Positions 7,933 to 15,493 of a stretch of 33,291 nt of DNA are shown one piece after another. Origin of the DNA: Reyranella massiliensis 521 (lineage in GTDB: Bacteria; Pseudomonadota; Alphaproteobacteria; Reyranellales; Reyranellaceae); NCBI GenBank assembly GCA_945860205.1, contig CAMARK010000054.1, positions 1-33,291 on the forward strand. Reading direction: 5' to 3'. Made by a program: the position numbers and the translations under genes. A model generated the notes under the pieces. That model did not search any database, had not been told where the DNA came from, and was given only the letters and a program-made list of their open reading frames with translations. Every line of letters begins with the position of its first letter. The first letter of the stretch is position 1.

Positions 7933-8971
7933 GACCCCGCGCCGGCGCTGGCCGCTTGTCCTGCTGTTTGCCGGCGCCATCCTGGCCGGCGTGGCGCTGT
8001 GGGCCTATGCGCCGATACTGCCGGCCGAGATGCTGATCGCGCGCTACGCCAACGAGCGCTCGAAGTTCATCGATGTCGGCGGCGTGCGCGCCCATGTTCG
8101 TGACTATGCGCGCGACCAGGACGATGCCGACGCGATCCCGGTCGTGCTGATCCACGGATCGCTGGGCTCCTTGCACATGTGGGAGGGCTGGGCGCGCGAA
8201 CTGGGACCGCGCGTGCGGCTGATCACGGTCGACCTGCCGGGCCATGGCCTGACCGGCGCCTGGCCGCGCGACGAATACACCATCGAGGCCTACACCGATT
8301 TCATAGAAGTGCTGGTCGACACGCTTCATCTCGATCGCGTCGTGCTGGTCGGTCACTCGATGGGCGGCGCCGTGGCCTGGAGCTTCACCGCGACCCGGCC
8401 GGACAGGGTGAGCCATCTCGTCCTGGTCGATGCCGCGGGCTATCCACGCCAGGGCGAGGCGCCGTTGCCGACCCGGCTCGCCCGGCTGCCGGTGATCGGC
8501 GACATCGGCATCTACTTCAAGCCGGACCGCCTCGTGCGGCGCTCGCTCCTGGAGGTCTACGCCGATCCCGAGATGGTGACGCCCGACCGGATCAGGCGAT
8601 ATTCGGAGCTGCAACGCTTCCCCGGCAACCGCGAGGCGACCCTGCAGCGCGCCCGCAGCCAGGAGCCGCTCGACCCCACGCCGCTGAAGCGGCTGAACGT
8701 ACCGACCCTGATCATCTGGGGCGCCAAGGACCGCTGGGTGCCGGTGGCGGATGCCTTCCGGTTCCAGAACGACATCAAGGGCGCCAAGCTGGAAATCTTC
8801 CAGAACCTCGGCCACAACCCGATGGAGGAGGACCCCAAGGCGACCGCCGCGGCGGTGGCCGCCTTCCTGGCCTCGACGCCGCCGCGTCCCTTTCTGCGCC
8901 CGGCACCGGCAGCAGAGTCGGCGAGCGATCCGACGACGGTGCTGCCGGCCGTGGTGCCGGAGAAGGACTAG
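7907..8971 (+). CDS. Membrane-anchored alpha/beta hydrolase
   Basis: The protein has 354 residues. A basic N-terminus and one membrane helix (about 15-35) would anchor the protein in the inner membrane with the catalytic domain outside. The fold is a classic alpha/beta hydrolase: oxyanion HG at 83-84, nucleophile elbow GHSMGG with Ser151, acid Asp275 in GAKDRW, and His303 in LGHNPMEE. The tail after about 320 is Pro/Ala-rich and not part of the fold. GAAGGAG lies a few bases before ATG 7907. The start lies inside the end of the MscS gene, so the two are probably translated together. An esterase or lipase-like role is likely; the substrate is unknown. Confidence 0.88.
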   Translation: MPLRRRRIETPRRRWPLVLLFAGAILAGVALWAYAPILPAEMLIARYANERSKFIDVGGVRAHVRDYARDQDDADAIPVVLIHGSLGSLHMWEGWARELGPRVRLITVDLPGHGLTGAWPRDEYTIEAYTDFIEVLVDTLHLDRVVLVGHSMGGAVAWSFTATRPDRVSHLVLVDAAGYPRQGEAPLPTRLARLPVIGDIGIYFKPDRLVRRSLLEVYADPEMVTPDRIRRYSELQRFPGNREATLQRARSQEPLDPTPLKRLNVPTLIIWGAKDRWVPVADAFRFQNDIKGAKLEIFQNLGHNPMEEDPKATAAAVAAFLASTPPRPFLRPAPAAESASDPTTVLPAVVPEKD

Positions 8972-9915
8972 GCGCTAAGCAACGCCTCCACCTGGGCATC
9001 GATGAAGGCCGCATCCTCGGGATTGGCGAGCGGGTTGCCGGCGCGATGGCCCCAGACCGAGGGAATCTCCACCAGCTTCGCATTCTTGAGATGGGGCAGC
9101 TCGGCGCGGTTGTCGTCGGTCTGGAAGTAGAGATCGGTGGCCGAGGGCATCAGCAGCACCTTGGCCTTGATGCTTGAGAGCGCCATCTCGAGATCACCGC
9201 GGAAAAGGTCGTTGGCGGAGATGTCGCCGTTCTGCCAGGTCCAGAGCTGGGCCATGAGATCGCGCGCGTCGCGGCGCAGGAAGCTCGCCTCCCAGGAGCG
9301 CACCAGGAAGTCCTCCAGGCTGGTAAAGCCCAGGCCGCGCCACATCTCGCGGCGATAGAAGGTCTGGCTGAGCGCCCAGCCGGCATAGATGCGGCCCATG
9401 GCGCGCAGGCCTTCTTCGGGCGTGCGCGCCGCCTGCACGGCCGTGCGCACGCCTTCGAGGAAGACAAAGTTGTGCGGCGCCGTCTTGGCCGAGCCACAGT
9501 TGACCACGATGCGCTCGACCGACTCGCCGAACAGCGCGGCCCAGTGATAGGCCTGCTGCGCGCCCATCGACCAGCCGTAGACCATTTTGATGCGATCGAC
9601 GCCGAACAGCTCGAGCATCATCTGACGCTGCAGCATGACGTTGTCGTAGACCGTGACCTCGGGAAAATCAGGTGTATTCGAGGGCGATGACGACAAACCA
9701 TTGGTCAACATGTTGGGAATCACGATGAAATAGCGATTCGGGTCCAACGCGTGTTCGGGCGACACCAGCCATTCGATGTCTGTGTGATGGGCGCTGTAGC
9801 TGGTGGGATAGAGAATAACGTTGTCGCGACGGGCATTCAGCCGCCCGAAGGTTTTATAGACAATGCGGGCCTGGGCGAGCGTGCCGCCGCGCTGCAGCCG
9901 GACATTTTCTGACAC
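8968..9915 (-). CDS. MetX-like alpha/beta hydrolase (homoserine O-acetyltransferase-type)
   Basis: With GTG 9915 as start the protein has 315 residues. It opens like MetX relatives (LQRGGTLAQARIVYKTFG). The catalytic triad is Ser116 in GWSMGAQQAY, Asp261 in SATDLYF and His290 in WGHRAG. True homoserine acetyltransferases normally carry a GGSMGG elbow and a lid domain and are longer, so this is better read as a MetX-like hydrolase or acyltransferase. The start is uncertain: no ATG occurs before residue 69, the longer open frame overlaps the desaturase gene, and the ribosome binding site is weak. Its stop shares CTAG with the convergent hydrolase stop. It is the last gene of a PPOX-desaturase-hydrolase unit. 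Confidence 0.78.
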   Translation of the reverse strand: MSENVRLQRGGTLAQARIVYKTFGRLNARRDNVILYPTSYSAHHTDIEWLVSPEHALDPNRYFIVIPNMLTNGLSSSPSNTPDFPEVTVYDNVMLQRQMMLELFGVDRIKMVYGWSMGAQQAYHWAALFGESVERIVVNCGSAKTAPHNFVFLEGVRTAVQAARTPEEGLRAMGRIYAGWALSQTFYRREMWRGLGFTSLEDFLVRSWEASFLRRDARDLMAQLWTWQNGDISANDLFRGDLEMALSSIKAKVLLMPSATDLYFQTDDNRAELPHLKNAKLVEIPSVWGHRAGNPLANPEDAAFIDAQVEALLSA

Positions 9916-9930
9916 CCAGTGTCCGTGCCT

Positions 9931-9960
9931 GTCCGGAGTTGTCCGAAGTTGTGCGGAGTT
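9931..9960. repeat. Three tandem 10-bp units between desaturase stop and hydrolase start
   Basis: Three directly adjacent decamers, GTCCGGAGTT, GTCCGAAGTT and GTGCGGAGTT, lie just after the desaturase stop and before the proposed GTG start of the MetX-like gene. The 10-bp period is close to one helical turn. They may be a slippage product or a binding site. They are not translated if GTG 9915 is the true start. Confidence 0.8.
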
Positions 9961-9962
9961 GT

Positions 9963-10904
9963 TCAGGAAAAGCTCCGGATAATCTCGCCGTGAACCTGCG
10001 TGTAACTCTTGGCCACGTACTTCAGATGCGGCCGCAAATGCCGATGCGCCTCGGGCAGGTGATGGAACGGGATGTTGGGCAGCAGGTGATGCTCGGCGTG
10101 GTAGGGCAAATTCCACATCAGGAAGCGCACGATGGGATTGCTGAGCGTCGTGCGGGTGTTGGCGAAACCGTCGTCGCTGTTGGGGCAGAGCGTGTGCTCG
10201 CACAGCAGATAAAGACGCAGCAGCGGCAGGCCGATCAGCAGCGGGAAGACCCACACCCACAGCACCGCCGTCGTCTGCAGCAGGATCGAGCCCAGGATCA
10301 ACGCTGCGTACAAGGCGAGCAGCAGCCGGCCCCAGCGGCGGACTTCGGGCCAGGCCGATTCATGGATGTAATTCACGTCGCCCCTGAAGCCGAAGGGGAA
10401 CAGGAAGATGTCGCGGGCGCGTATCATCAGGAACGGGATCGAACTTACGCGAAAGAGATATGGCCCCCAGCCCGTGGGTGAACCCGACGTGATGAGTTCG
10501 GGATCGCGCAGGGGATCCTGCGTGTAGCGGTGATGCGCCATGTGATAGTGCCGGTAGAAGCCGGCGTTGTTCAGGATCGCGGCGCCCGAGAAAAAGGCCA
10601 GGATATCGGCGAAACGCCGCGTCTTGAACGAGTTGTAGTGCGTCGACTCGTGCATGGCGCCGAACAGCGTGTTCACGAACATCGCCTGCAGCAGCAGCGC
10701 CGGCACCACCCACCAGGTGCCGCGCGTTTCGAGCACCAGCCAGCCGCCCGCAATCAGCAGGGCAAGATGCGCGGCGGCCTGCATGAATCCCTTGGCGTCG
10801 GACTTGCCGTAAAGACGCTTCAGCACCTCGGCCGGCACCACCCGCATCTGGCGGGCGCGCTGTCCGGTGACGATGAAGGGATCGGCTACTTGATCGGCGC
10901 CCAT
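9963..10904 (-). CDS. Membrane fatty acid desaturase
   Basis: The protein has 313 residues, with hydrophobic segments near 45-60, 65-82, 100-112, 195-212 and 213-232. The three histidine boxes of the di-iron membrane desaturase/hydroxylase family are all present: HESTH 85-89, HYHMAHH 119-125 and HAEHH 269-273, plus a fourth His cluster, HHLPEAH, after them. It would introduce a double bond or hydroxyl into an acyl or related lipid chain, using a ferredoxin-like donor encoded elsewhere. The start overlaps the end of the PPOX gene by 19 bases, suggesting coupled translation. Met20 is an alternative start. Substrate and position of desaturation are unknown. Confidence 0.88.
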   Translation of the reverse strand: MGADQVADPFIVTGQRARQMRVVPAEVLKRLYGKSDAKGFMQAAAHLALLIAGGWLVLETRGTWWVVPALLLQAMFVNTLFGAMHESTHYNSFKTRRFADILAFFSGAAILNNAGFYRHYHMAHHRYTQDPLRDPELITSGSPTGWGPYLFRVSSIPFLMIRARDIFLFPFGFRGDVNYIHESAWPEVRRWGRLLLALYAALILGSILLQTTAVLWVWVFPLLIGLPLLRLYLLCEHTLCPNSDDGFANTRTTLSNPIVRFLMWNLPYHAEHHLLPNIPFHHLPEAHRHLRPHLKYVAKSYTQVHGEIIRSFS

Positions 10905-11548
10905 AGTCCGTCCCTGTAGGCGATCTCGGTCACCGCCTCACGCTTGGTCTTTTCTTCTTCGCTGAGGCCGATCTGGTCGCCGACCATGCGCGCAATCGAG
11001 GGGAAGGTGCCCTTGGGCTGGGCATAGTCGCCGCTCCACAGTTTGGAGCGCAGCAGCGCCTTGGCGCAGTGCAGATAGGCCTGGCGCACCGAGACGACGA
11101 TGGCGCATTTCGGCGCCTTGCCCTGGACCGCCATGGACTCCAGCAACGAGGGATCGACCGACAGCCGCGCCGTGCCCGCCATACGCACCGTCTCGTTGGT
11201 GCCGGGCAGCAGGAAGATCAGCGCGATCTCGGGATTCTGCAGCAGGTTCTTCAGCGTATCGAGCCGGTTATTGCCCGGCCGGTCGGCGATCGCCAGCGTG
11301 TGCTCGTCCAGCACCTTGAACGACCCCGGCGGGTCGCCGCGCGGCGTCACATCCTGCTTGCCGGACGCGTCGGCCGTCGCCACCAGGCACATCGGCGAGA
11401 GGGCAATGAACCGGCCCATGTGCGGGTCGATGCGGCCGATATCCTTGACCGCGGCCGTTACGCTGACGGCGGCGTAGGAGGCGACGAGCGCCGCCGCGCC
11501 GGCGGCATCGAGCAGGGCGGGCGAGCGGGGGAGAACAGAGTCGGGCAT
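10886..11548 (-). CDS. PPOX-class FMN-dependent flavoprotein (MSMEG_1061-like)
   Basis: The protein has 220 residues. It has the split-barrel flavin-binding fold of the pyridoxamine 5'-phosphate oxidase superfamily. Visible signs are MGRFIALSPMCLVATADASG, DVTPRGDPPGSFKVLDEHTLAIADRPGNNR in two steps (with the RPGNNR turn near FMN) and PEIALIFLLPGTNETVR. It resembles the MSMEG_1061-type flavoproteins. ATG 11548 is chosen because GGAGGT lies seven bases upstream. It heads the unit with the desaturase and the MetX-like hydrolase; no shared pathway is evident. A reductase or oxidase acting on a small substrate with FMN or F420 is plausible. Confidence 0.82.
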   Translation of the reverse strand: MPDSVLPRSPALLDAAGAAALVASYAAVSVTAAVKDIGRIDPHMGRFIALSPMCLVATADASGKQDVTPRGDPPGSFKVLDEHTLAIADRPGNNRLDTLKNLLQNPEIALIFLLPGTNETVRMAGTARLSVDPSLLESMAVQGKAPKCAIVVSVRQAYLHCAKALLRSKLWSGDYAQPKGTFPSIARMVGDQIGLSEEEKTKREAVTEIAYRDGLWAPIK

Positions 11549-11876
11549 GGCAACGACCTCCAGGGGATCGTGAAAGACTAGCATGATTCGGACCGACAGA
11601 AGGCATCGGGGCACCCATCCGTGAGACACCTGGACGTTGCGCTTTTGTCCACTTTGTCTCCCGGCGGATCCCGGGCCCACGCTGAATCGCGGGCACATTT
11701 GTTGTTGTCGCGCACGCCCCCCCCGCGAGAGGTGAGGGGCGCGGCGTAGGCCGGCGTTGACTTGCCGGCTCGGTTTTTCATTCCGTTACGTAGGAGGCAA
11801 GCGGCACTCGCCTCGGGGACGACCTTCCACCGGAAGGCCTCGAGCGGTCGGTAGGGTCCGCCGTCTTCGATCATTC

Positions 11877-11896
11877 CGTGCGGTCAGGACCGCACG
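11877..11896. repeat. 20-bp palindrome CGTGCGGTC-AG-GACCGCACG
   Basis: Two 9-bp arms are perfectly complementary around a 2-base centre. There is no T-run on either side, so it does not look like an intrinsic terminator. It may be a protein-binding site or a dispersed palindrome. Confidence 0.7.
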
Positions 11897-12004
11897 CCCG
11901 TCAGGATTGGGGCGGCGGGATCAGGATCCTCGCGTCGCCCGACTCTGTTCCCCCGGACGCACCGCGCCGAGGCTGCCTGCGGAAATAGCTCAAACCTGCG
12001 AAAC

Positions 12005-12024
12005 TTGCAAATTTTGATTTGCAA
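12005..12024. promoter_or_regulatory. A+T-rich palindrome upstream of the ABC_sub_bind genes
   Basis: TTGCAAAT and ATTTGCAA are perfect 8-bp arms around TTTG, about 80 bases before the first plus-strand start. In a GC-rich genome such a symmetrical A+T-rich site suggests an operator or promoter element. No regulator gene is adjacent, so the factor is unknown. Confidence 0.4.
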
Positions 12025-12105
12025 TTCTGCCCTGCGCTCCGCGCGGGGCTACCCTCGCCTCGGCAATCTGGCTAGGATCGCGCCGGGGAAGGGGCCCGTG
12101 ACGTC

Positions 12106-13110
12106 ATGGGTGAGAACAACCAATCCGGTGCCCGGTTCGGGCCCTTGGGGAGGCGACACGCGCTGGCCGCGGCGCTCGCCGCTGGCGTGACCACCCCGAT
12201 ATCCGCACATGCCCAACCGCGCCAACCTCGAATCGGCGTCGTGAATTGGGAAGGCCCCGACGCCACGTTCCGCATGGACGAACTCCGCAAGGCAATGGCA
12301 AGCGTCGGCTATCGCGAGGGCATCAATATCGCTTTCGAGTGGCGATGGGCCGCCGGCAGCCGCGCCCGCGCCGCCGAGGCCGCGATCGAGTTCGAAAGCA
12401 TGGCCGTGTCGTTGATCTACGCGCGCACGACCCCCGCGGCCCACGCCGTGAAGGAGGTGGTGAAGCGCACACCTGTCGTGTTCCATGTCGCGGACGCGCT
12501 GGCCACGGGCATCGTCACCAACCTGGCGCGCCCCGGCGGCCTGATGACCGGCGTCATGTCGTCAGGTCCCGAACTCGCACCCAAGCGCCTCGAGATCCTG
12601 CGCGAAGCCGTTCCCAAACTGACACGCGTCGGCTTCCTCGCCTCGTCGATCGATCCCAATGCCGAGACGTTCATTCGCGAGACCTCGACCACCGCCAGCC
12701 ACATGGGAATCTCGGTGGTCCCGGTGCGGGTCCGGGGACCGGACGGCTTTGCCGCCGCTCTCGATCAAATGACCGCTGAACGCGTGGAAGCGGTGATCGT
12801 GCAAACCCTTTTCGTGGCGTCGTCGCGCCAGTTCATCGAGCCGGCCCTCGGCCGCCGCCTGCCGTCTATCGGCGAGCAGCCGCTGTTCGCCGAGAACGGC
12901 GCGCTGGTCGCCTTTGGCGCCGACCACGCCAGCCTGACCGAGCGTGTGGCGACGCAGATCGATCGCATCCTGAAGGGCGCCAATCCCGGCGACATTCCGG
13001 TCGAGACGCCGACCAAGTTCTGGCTGGTTATCAACCAGAAGACGGCCCGCACACTGGGCCTGACCCTGCCGCCGTCGCTGCTGATCCGGGCCGACGAGGT
13101 GATCGAATGA
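12106..13110 (+). CDS. ABC transporter substrate-binding protein (ABC_sub_bind/TrpX family)
   Basis: The protein has 334 residues. The N-terminus carries a twin arginine (16-17) before a hydrophobic stretch and a likely cleavage after AHA (34-36), so it is exported, possibly by Tat. The mature part has the PF04392 pattern: an RIGVVNWEG first strand, TPAAHAVKEVVKRTPVVFHVADALATG in the middle, and LARPGGLMTGV followed by APKRLEIL. The family binds small ligands, often aromatic or amino-acid-like, for ABC uptake. No permease or ATPase is next to it, so partners must lie elsewhere. It overlaps the next gene by the 4 bases ATGA. Confidence 0.87.
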   Translation: MGENNQSGARFGPLGRRHALAAALAAGVTTPISAHAQPRQPRIGVVNWEGPDATFRMDELRKAMASVGYREGINIAFEWRWAAGSRARAAEAAIEFESMAVSLIYARTTPAAHAVKEVVKRTPVVFHVADALATGIVTNLARPGGLMTGVMSSGPELAPKRLEILREAVPKLTRVGFLASSIDPNAETFIRETSTTASHMGISVVPVRVRGPDGFAAALDQMTAERVEAVIVQTLFVASSRQFIEPALGRRLPSIGEQPLFAENGALVAFGADHASLTERVATQIDRILKGANPGDIPVETPTKFWLVINQKTARTLGLTLPPSLLIRADEVIE

Positions 13111-14252
13111 AGCGGCGCGGCCTGCTGGGCTTGCTCGCCGCCAGCACCGCCTTGCCCGCGAGGCTGCGCGCCCAGGGGAGCCTGCCGACCGTCGGCTATC
13201 TCGGCAGCGAAACACCCGAAGTCTTCGCCTCGCGCCTCGCCGCCTTTCGCGAGGGGCTGGCCTCGCAAGGCTTCGACGAGGGCCGTTCCGTCACCATCGA
13301 ATATGTCTGGGCGCACAGCCGCAACGAGCGCCTGCCCGCGCTGGCCGCCGAACTCGTGGCCCGCAACGTCAAGGTCATCGTGGCGCCAGGCAGCCTCGCC
13401 GCGGCGCTGGCCAAGGTGGTGGCGACGATTACGCCGCAGGTCCAGGAGGCCGAACTCCGGCGCGTGCTGCGCAAGCGGCCGGAGCGCATGGATGCCTACG
13501 AGTACGTGCTGCGCGGGCTCGACCTGCTGTACCGCTTCGACGACGACCAGTTCGTGCAGGCGATGCCGTTGTTCCAGCGCGCCATGCAGCTCGACCCGAG
13601 CTATGCCACGGCGCACGCGCTGGCCGCGGACTGGTACAGCGTGCGGATCAACCAGGGGCTCTCGCCCGATCCCGAGGCCGACTTCCGCGAGGCCGAGCGG
13701 CTGTCGCGGCTGGCGCTGACGCTCGACCGGTTCGACCCGCGCGCGCTGTCGCTGTGCGGCCATGTGCGCGCCTTCTCGTTCCGCGACTTCGACCAGGCGA
13801 TCGAGCTGTTCGACCGGGCGCTGGCGGCCAACCCCAGCTCGGCCATCGCCTGGATGCGCAGCAGCCCGACCTTCAGCTACATCGGCGAGACGCGCGAGGC
13901 GCGGCGGCGCGCCGACATCGGGCTCCGCCTGTCGCCGCACGACGCGCACGTGTTCTACAGCTACTCGATCGTGGCGCTGGCGGGCTATGCGGCGGGCGAT
14001 TATCCCGACGCCATCGCCTGGGCGCGACGGTCGGCGGCACTCAATCCGCGCTTCGCGCCGAACCTGCGATTTCTGGCGGCCAGCTTGGCGGCCAACGGGC
14101 AGATCGACGAGGCGCGGCAGGTCAGCCGCGACCTGCTCGGCGTCGATCCCAAGTTCAGCGCCTCGCGCTTCGCCCAGGCCTATGCCTTCCGCGACGCCGC
14201 GAAGCGCACGTTGTTCGCCGATCACCTGATGCTGGCCGGGCTGCCGAAATAG
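13107..14252 (+). CDS. Chimeric protein: ABC_sub_bind N-terminus fused to TPR domain
   Basis: The protein has 381 residues. Residues 1-23 form a signal peptide, and about 27-103 match the first lobe of an ABC_sub_bind protein (PTVGYLGS, AFREGLASQGFDEGR, NVKVIVAPGSLAAALAK). After Lys103 the sequence switches to a TPR block. That block starts VVATITPQVQEAELRR and RKRPERMDAYEYVLRG, typical of the C-terminal TPR region of adenylate-cyclase-class-3/TPR or winged-helix/TPR proteins. TPR units continue to about residue 360. The second lobe of the binding protein is absent. The frame is open across the joint near 13413-13418, so this looks like a fusion by deletion. If exported, the TPR part would sit in the periplasm. 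It could also be a non-functional relic. The stop lies 6 bases from the convergent ccmI stop. Confidence 0.8.
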   Translation: MKRRGLLGLLAASTALPARLRAQGSLPTVGYLGSETPEVFASRLAAFREGLASQGFDEGRSVTIEYVWAHSRNERLPALAAELVARNVKVIVAPGSLAAALAKVVATITPQVQEAELRRVLRKRPERMDAYEYVLRGLDLLYRFDDDQFVQAMPLFQRAMQLDPSYATAHALAADWYSVRINQGLSPDPEADFREAERLSRLALTLDRFDPRALSLCGHVRAFSFRDFDQAIELFDRALAANPSSAIAWMRSSPTFSYIGETREARRRADIGLRLSPHDAHVFYSYSIVALAGYAAGDYPDAIAWARRSAALNPRFAPNLRFLAASLAANGQIDEARQVSRDLLGVDPKFSASRFAQAYAFRDAAKRTLFADHLMLAGLPK

Positions 14253-14258
14253 GCCTGC

Positions 14259-15488
14259 TTACTGCGCCGCCTTGATCCGCTCCTCCAGCAGACCGCGGAT
14301 CGGGGCGTCGGCGGGCAGCAGGGCGAGGAGCGTGTTCCAGCGGCGGAGCGCTCCCGGCTTGTCGCCTGACGCGAACGCGGCGGCGCCGAGATAGAAGAGC
14401 GCGAGCGCGTTCCGGGGTTCGGCCTTCTCCAGCCGCTCCAGCACGGCGACGGCGGCAGGCGGTGGTGCTTCGCCGGGCTTGAGCTGGCGGACATGGGCCT
14501 CGGCCCAGTCGGTGAGCGTCCGCGTGTCGAGGGGGCCGAGCGCATCGGCCCTGGCATAGGCATCGGCCGCCTTGTCGTTTTCGCCCAGCACGCGTCTCGC
14601 GTTGGCGAGGCGCAGCCAGCCGGCGCGGTCTCCCGGGCTCTCTTTCAGCCTGGCGTCGAGACCCTCGACCATGCCGCGGATCGCCTCCTGGCGCTGCGCG
14701 GGGTCGAGACTCTGCATCGCCTCGACCTGGTCGCGGGTAGGAACAGGCATCCCCGCCGCGCGTGATACGCGCGCGATCTCGGCGCGCAGCATCGACAACC
14801 AAGGCGCATCGGGCGGGCTTTTGGCCTCAAGCGCCTGCCAGCGCGCGACGGCGGCTTTCGAGTCGCCGCTCTGGGCCTCGTGCAGGCCGAGATAGTAGGC
14901 GGCGCGTGGGTTGTCGGGCCGCAGCGCGAGCGCGCGGGTGAGCGCCTCGACGGCGGCGGGGGTGACGGTGCCGTCGGCCTCCAGCACCAGCGCCTCGCCC
15001 AGCTCGGCGAGCGCCTCGGGGTCCTCGGGGTTTTCGGCGAGCCGCGCGCGGGCCTCGGCCAACATGCGTTCGGCGGTGATGGGTTCGTTGGGATTCGGGT
15101 GGTCGAGGGCGGGCCTAGTGGCGAAGGGCGCAGCCGGCAGGCCGGGGCGGCCGACATTGAGATAGACGCCCAGCGCCAGCAGCGGGATCAGCAACGCGAG
15201 TGCGGGCGGCAGGAAGCGATGGAGCGTCGCGGAATCCCGGGGCGCCGCGGCATCGCTGGCGTTGGCGGCGCTGAGGATCCGGCGCTCGACTTCGATGCGC
15301 GCGGCGGCAGCGTCGGCCTCGGAGACCGTGCCATCGGCGCGCGTGCGCTCGATCTCGGCCAGCTGGTCGCGGTAGATCGCGAGCGCGCTGTCCAGCCGCT
15401 CGGTGCGCTTCTCGGTCGTGCGCAGCAGCGGCACCAGCAACGCGCCGACCGTCGCCGTGGTGAGAAGGGCGAGGAGGAATTCCAGCAT
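14259..15488 (-). CDS. ccmI: Cytochrome c biogenesis protein CcmI (CycH)
   Basis: The protein has 409 residues. Two membrane helices (about 2-22 and 93-112) enclose a charged cytoplasmic segment (RTERLDSALAIYRDQLAEIER), the standard CcmI N-terminus. A long periplasmic TPR-rich domain follows (MLAEARARLAENPEDPEAL, AAYYLGLHEAQSGD and others). CcmI presents apocytochrome c to the CcmF/CcmH heme ligation complex. It is the last ccm gene, starting five bases after the ccmH stop. Its length is typical of alphaproteobacterial CcmI. Confidence 0.93.
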   Translation of the reverse strand: MLEFLLALLTTATVGALLVPLLRTTEKRTERLDSALAIYRDQLAEIERTRADGTVSEADAAAARIEVERRILSAANASDAAAPRDSATLHRFLPPALALLIPLLALGVYLNVGRPGLPAAPFATRPALDHPNPNEPITAERMLAEARARLAENPEDPEALAELGEALVLEADGTVTPAAVEALTRALALRPDNPRAAYYLGLHEAQSGDSKAAVARWQALEAKSPPDAPWLSMLRAEIARVSRAAGMPVPTRDQVEAMQSLDPAQRQEAIRGMVEGLDARLKESPGDRAGWLRLANARRVLGENDKAADAYARADALGPLDTRTLTDWAEAHVRQLKPGEAPPPAAVAVLERLEKAEPRNALALFYLGAAAFASGDKPGALRRWNTLLALLPADAPIRGLLEERIKAAQ

Positions 15489-15493
15489 GATCG

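Larger units (their letters stand above)
11549..12105. other. Long divergent intergenic region
   Basis: These 557 bases separate the PPOX gene and the first ABC_sub_bind gene. Short open frames on both strands have no recognisable product. Two clean palindromes are listed separately (11877-11896 and 12005-12024). The part near 12000-12030 is much richer in A+T than its surroundings and is the likeliest promoter area for the plus-strand genes. No other structure is convincing. Confidence 0.5.

Noticed and set aside
8968..10260. Extending the MetX-like gene to a start at 10260
   Set aside because: The extra residues overlap the desaturase coding region, are low-complexity and are not MetX-like. 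GTG 9915 fits the family start better.
11578..11874. 98-codon minus-strand frame in the intergenic region, starting MIEDGGPYRPLEAF
   Set aside because: It spans a likely promoter area, has no ribosome binding site or recognisable domain, and ends close to the PPOX gene upstream region. It might be a relic of a dispersed sequence, but coding is not supported.
12765..14225. 486-codon minus-strand frame opposite the binding-protein and TPR genes
   Set aside because: Composition typical of antisense frames in GC-rich DNA (Gly/Arg/Gln/Val). The plus-strand products have clear domains.
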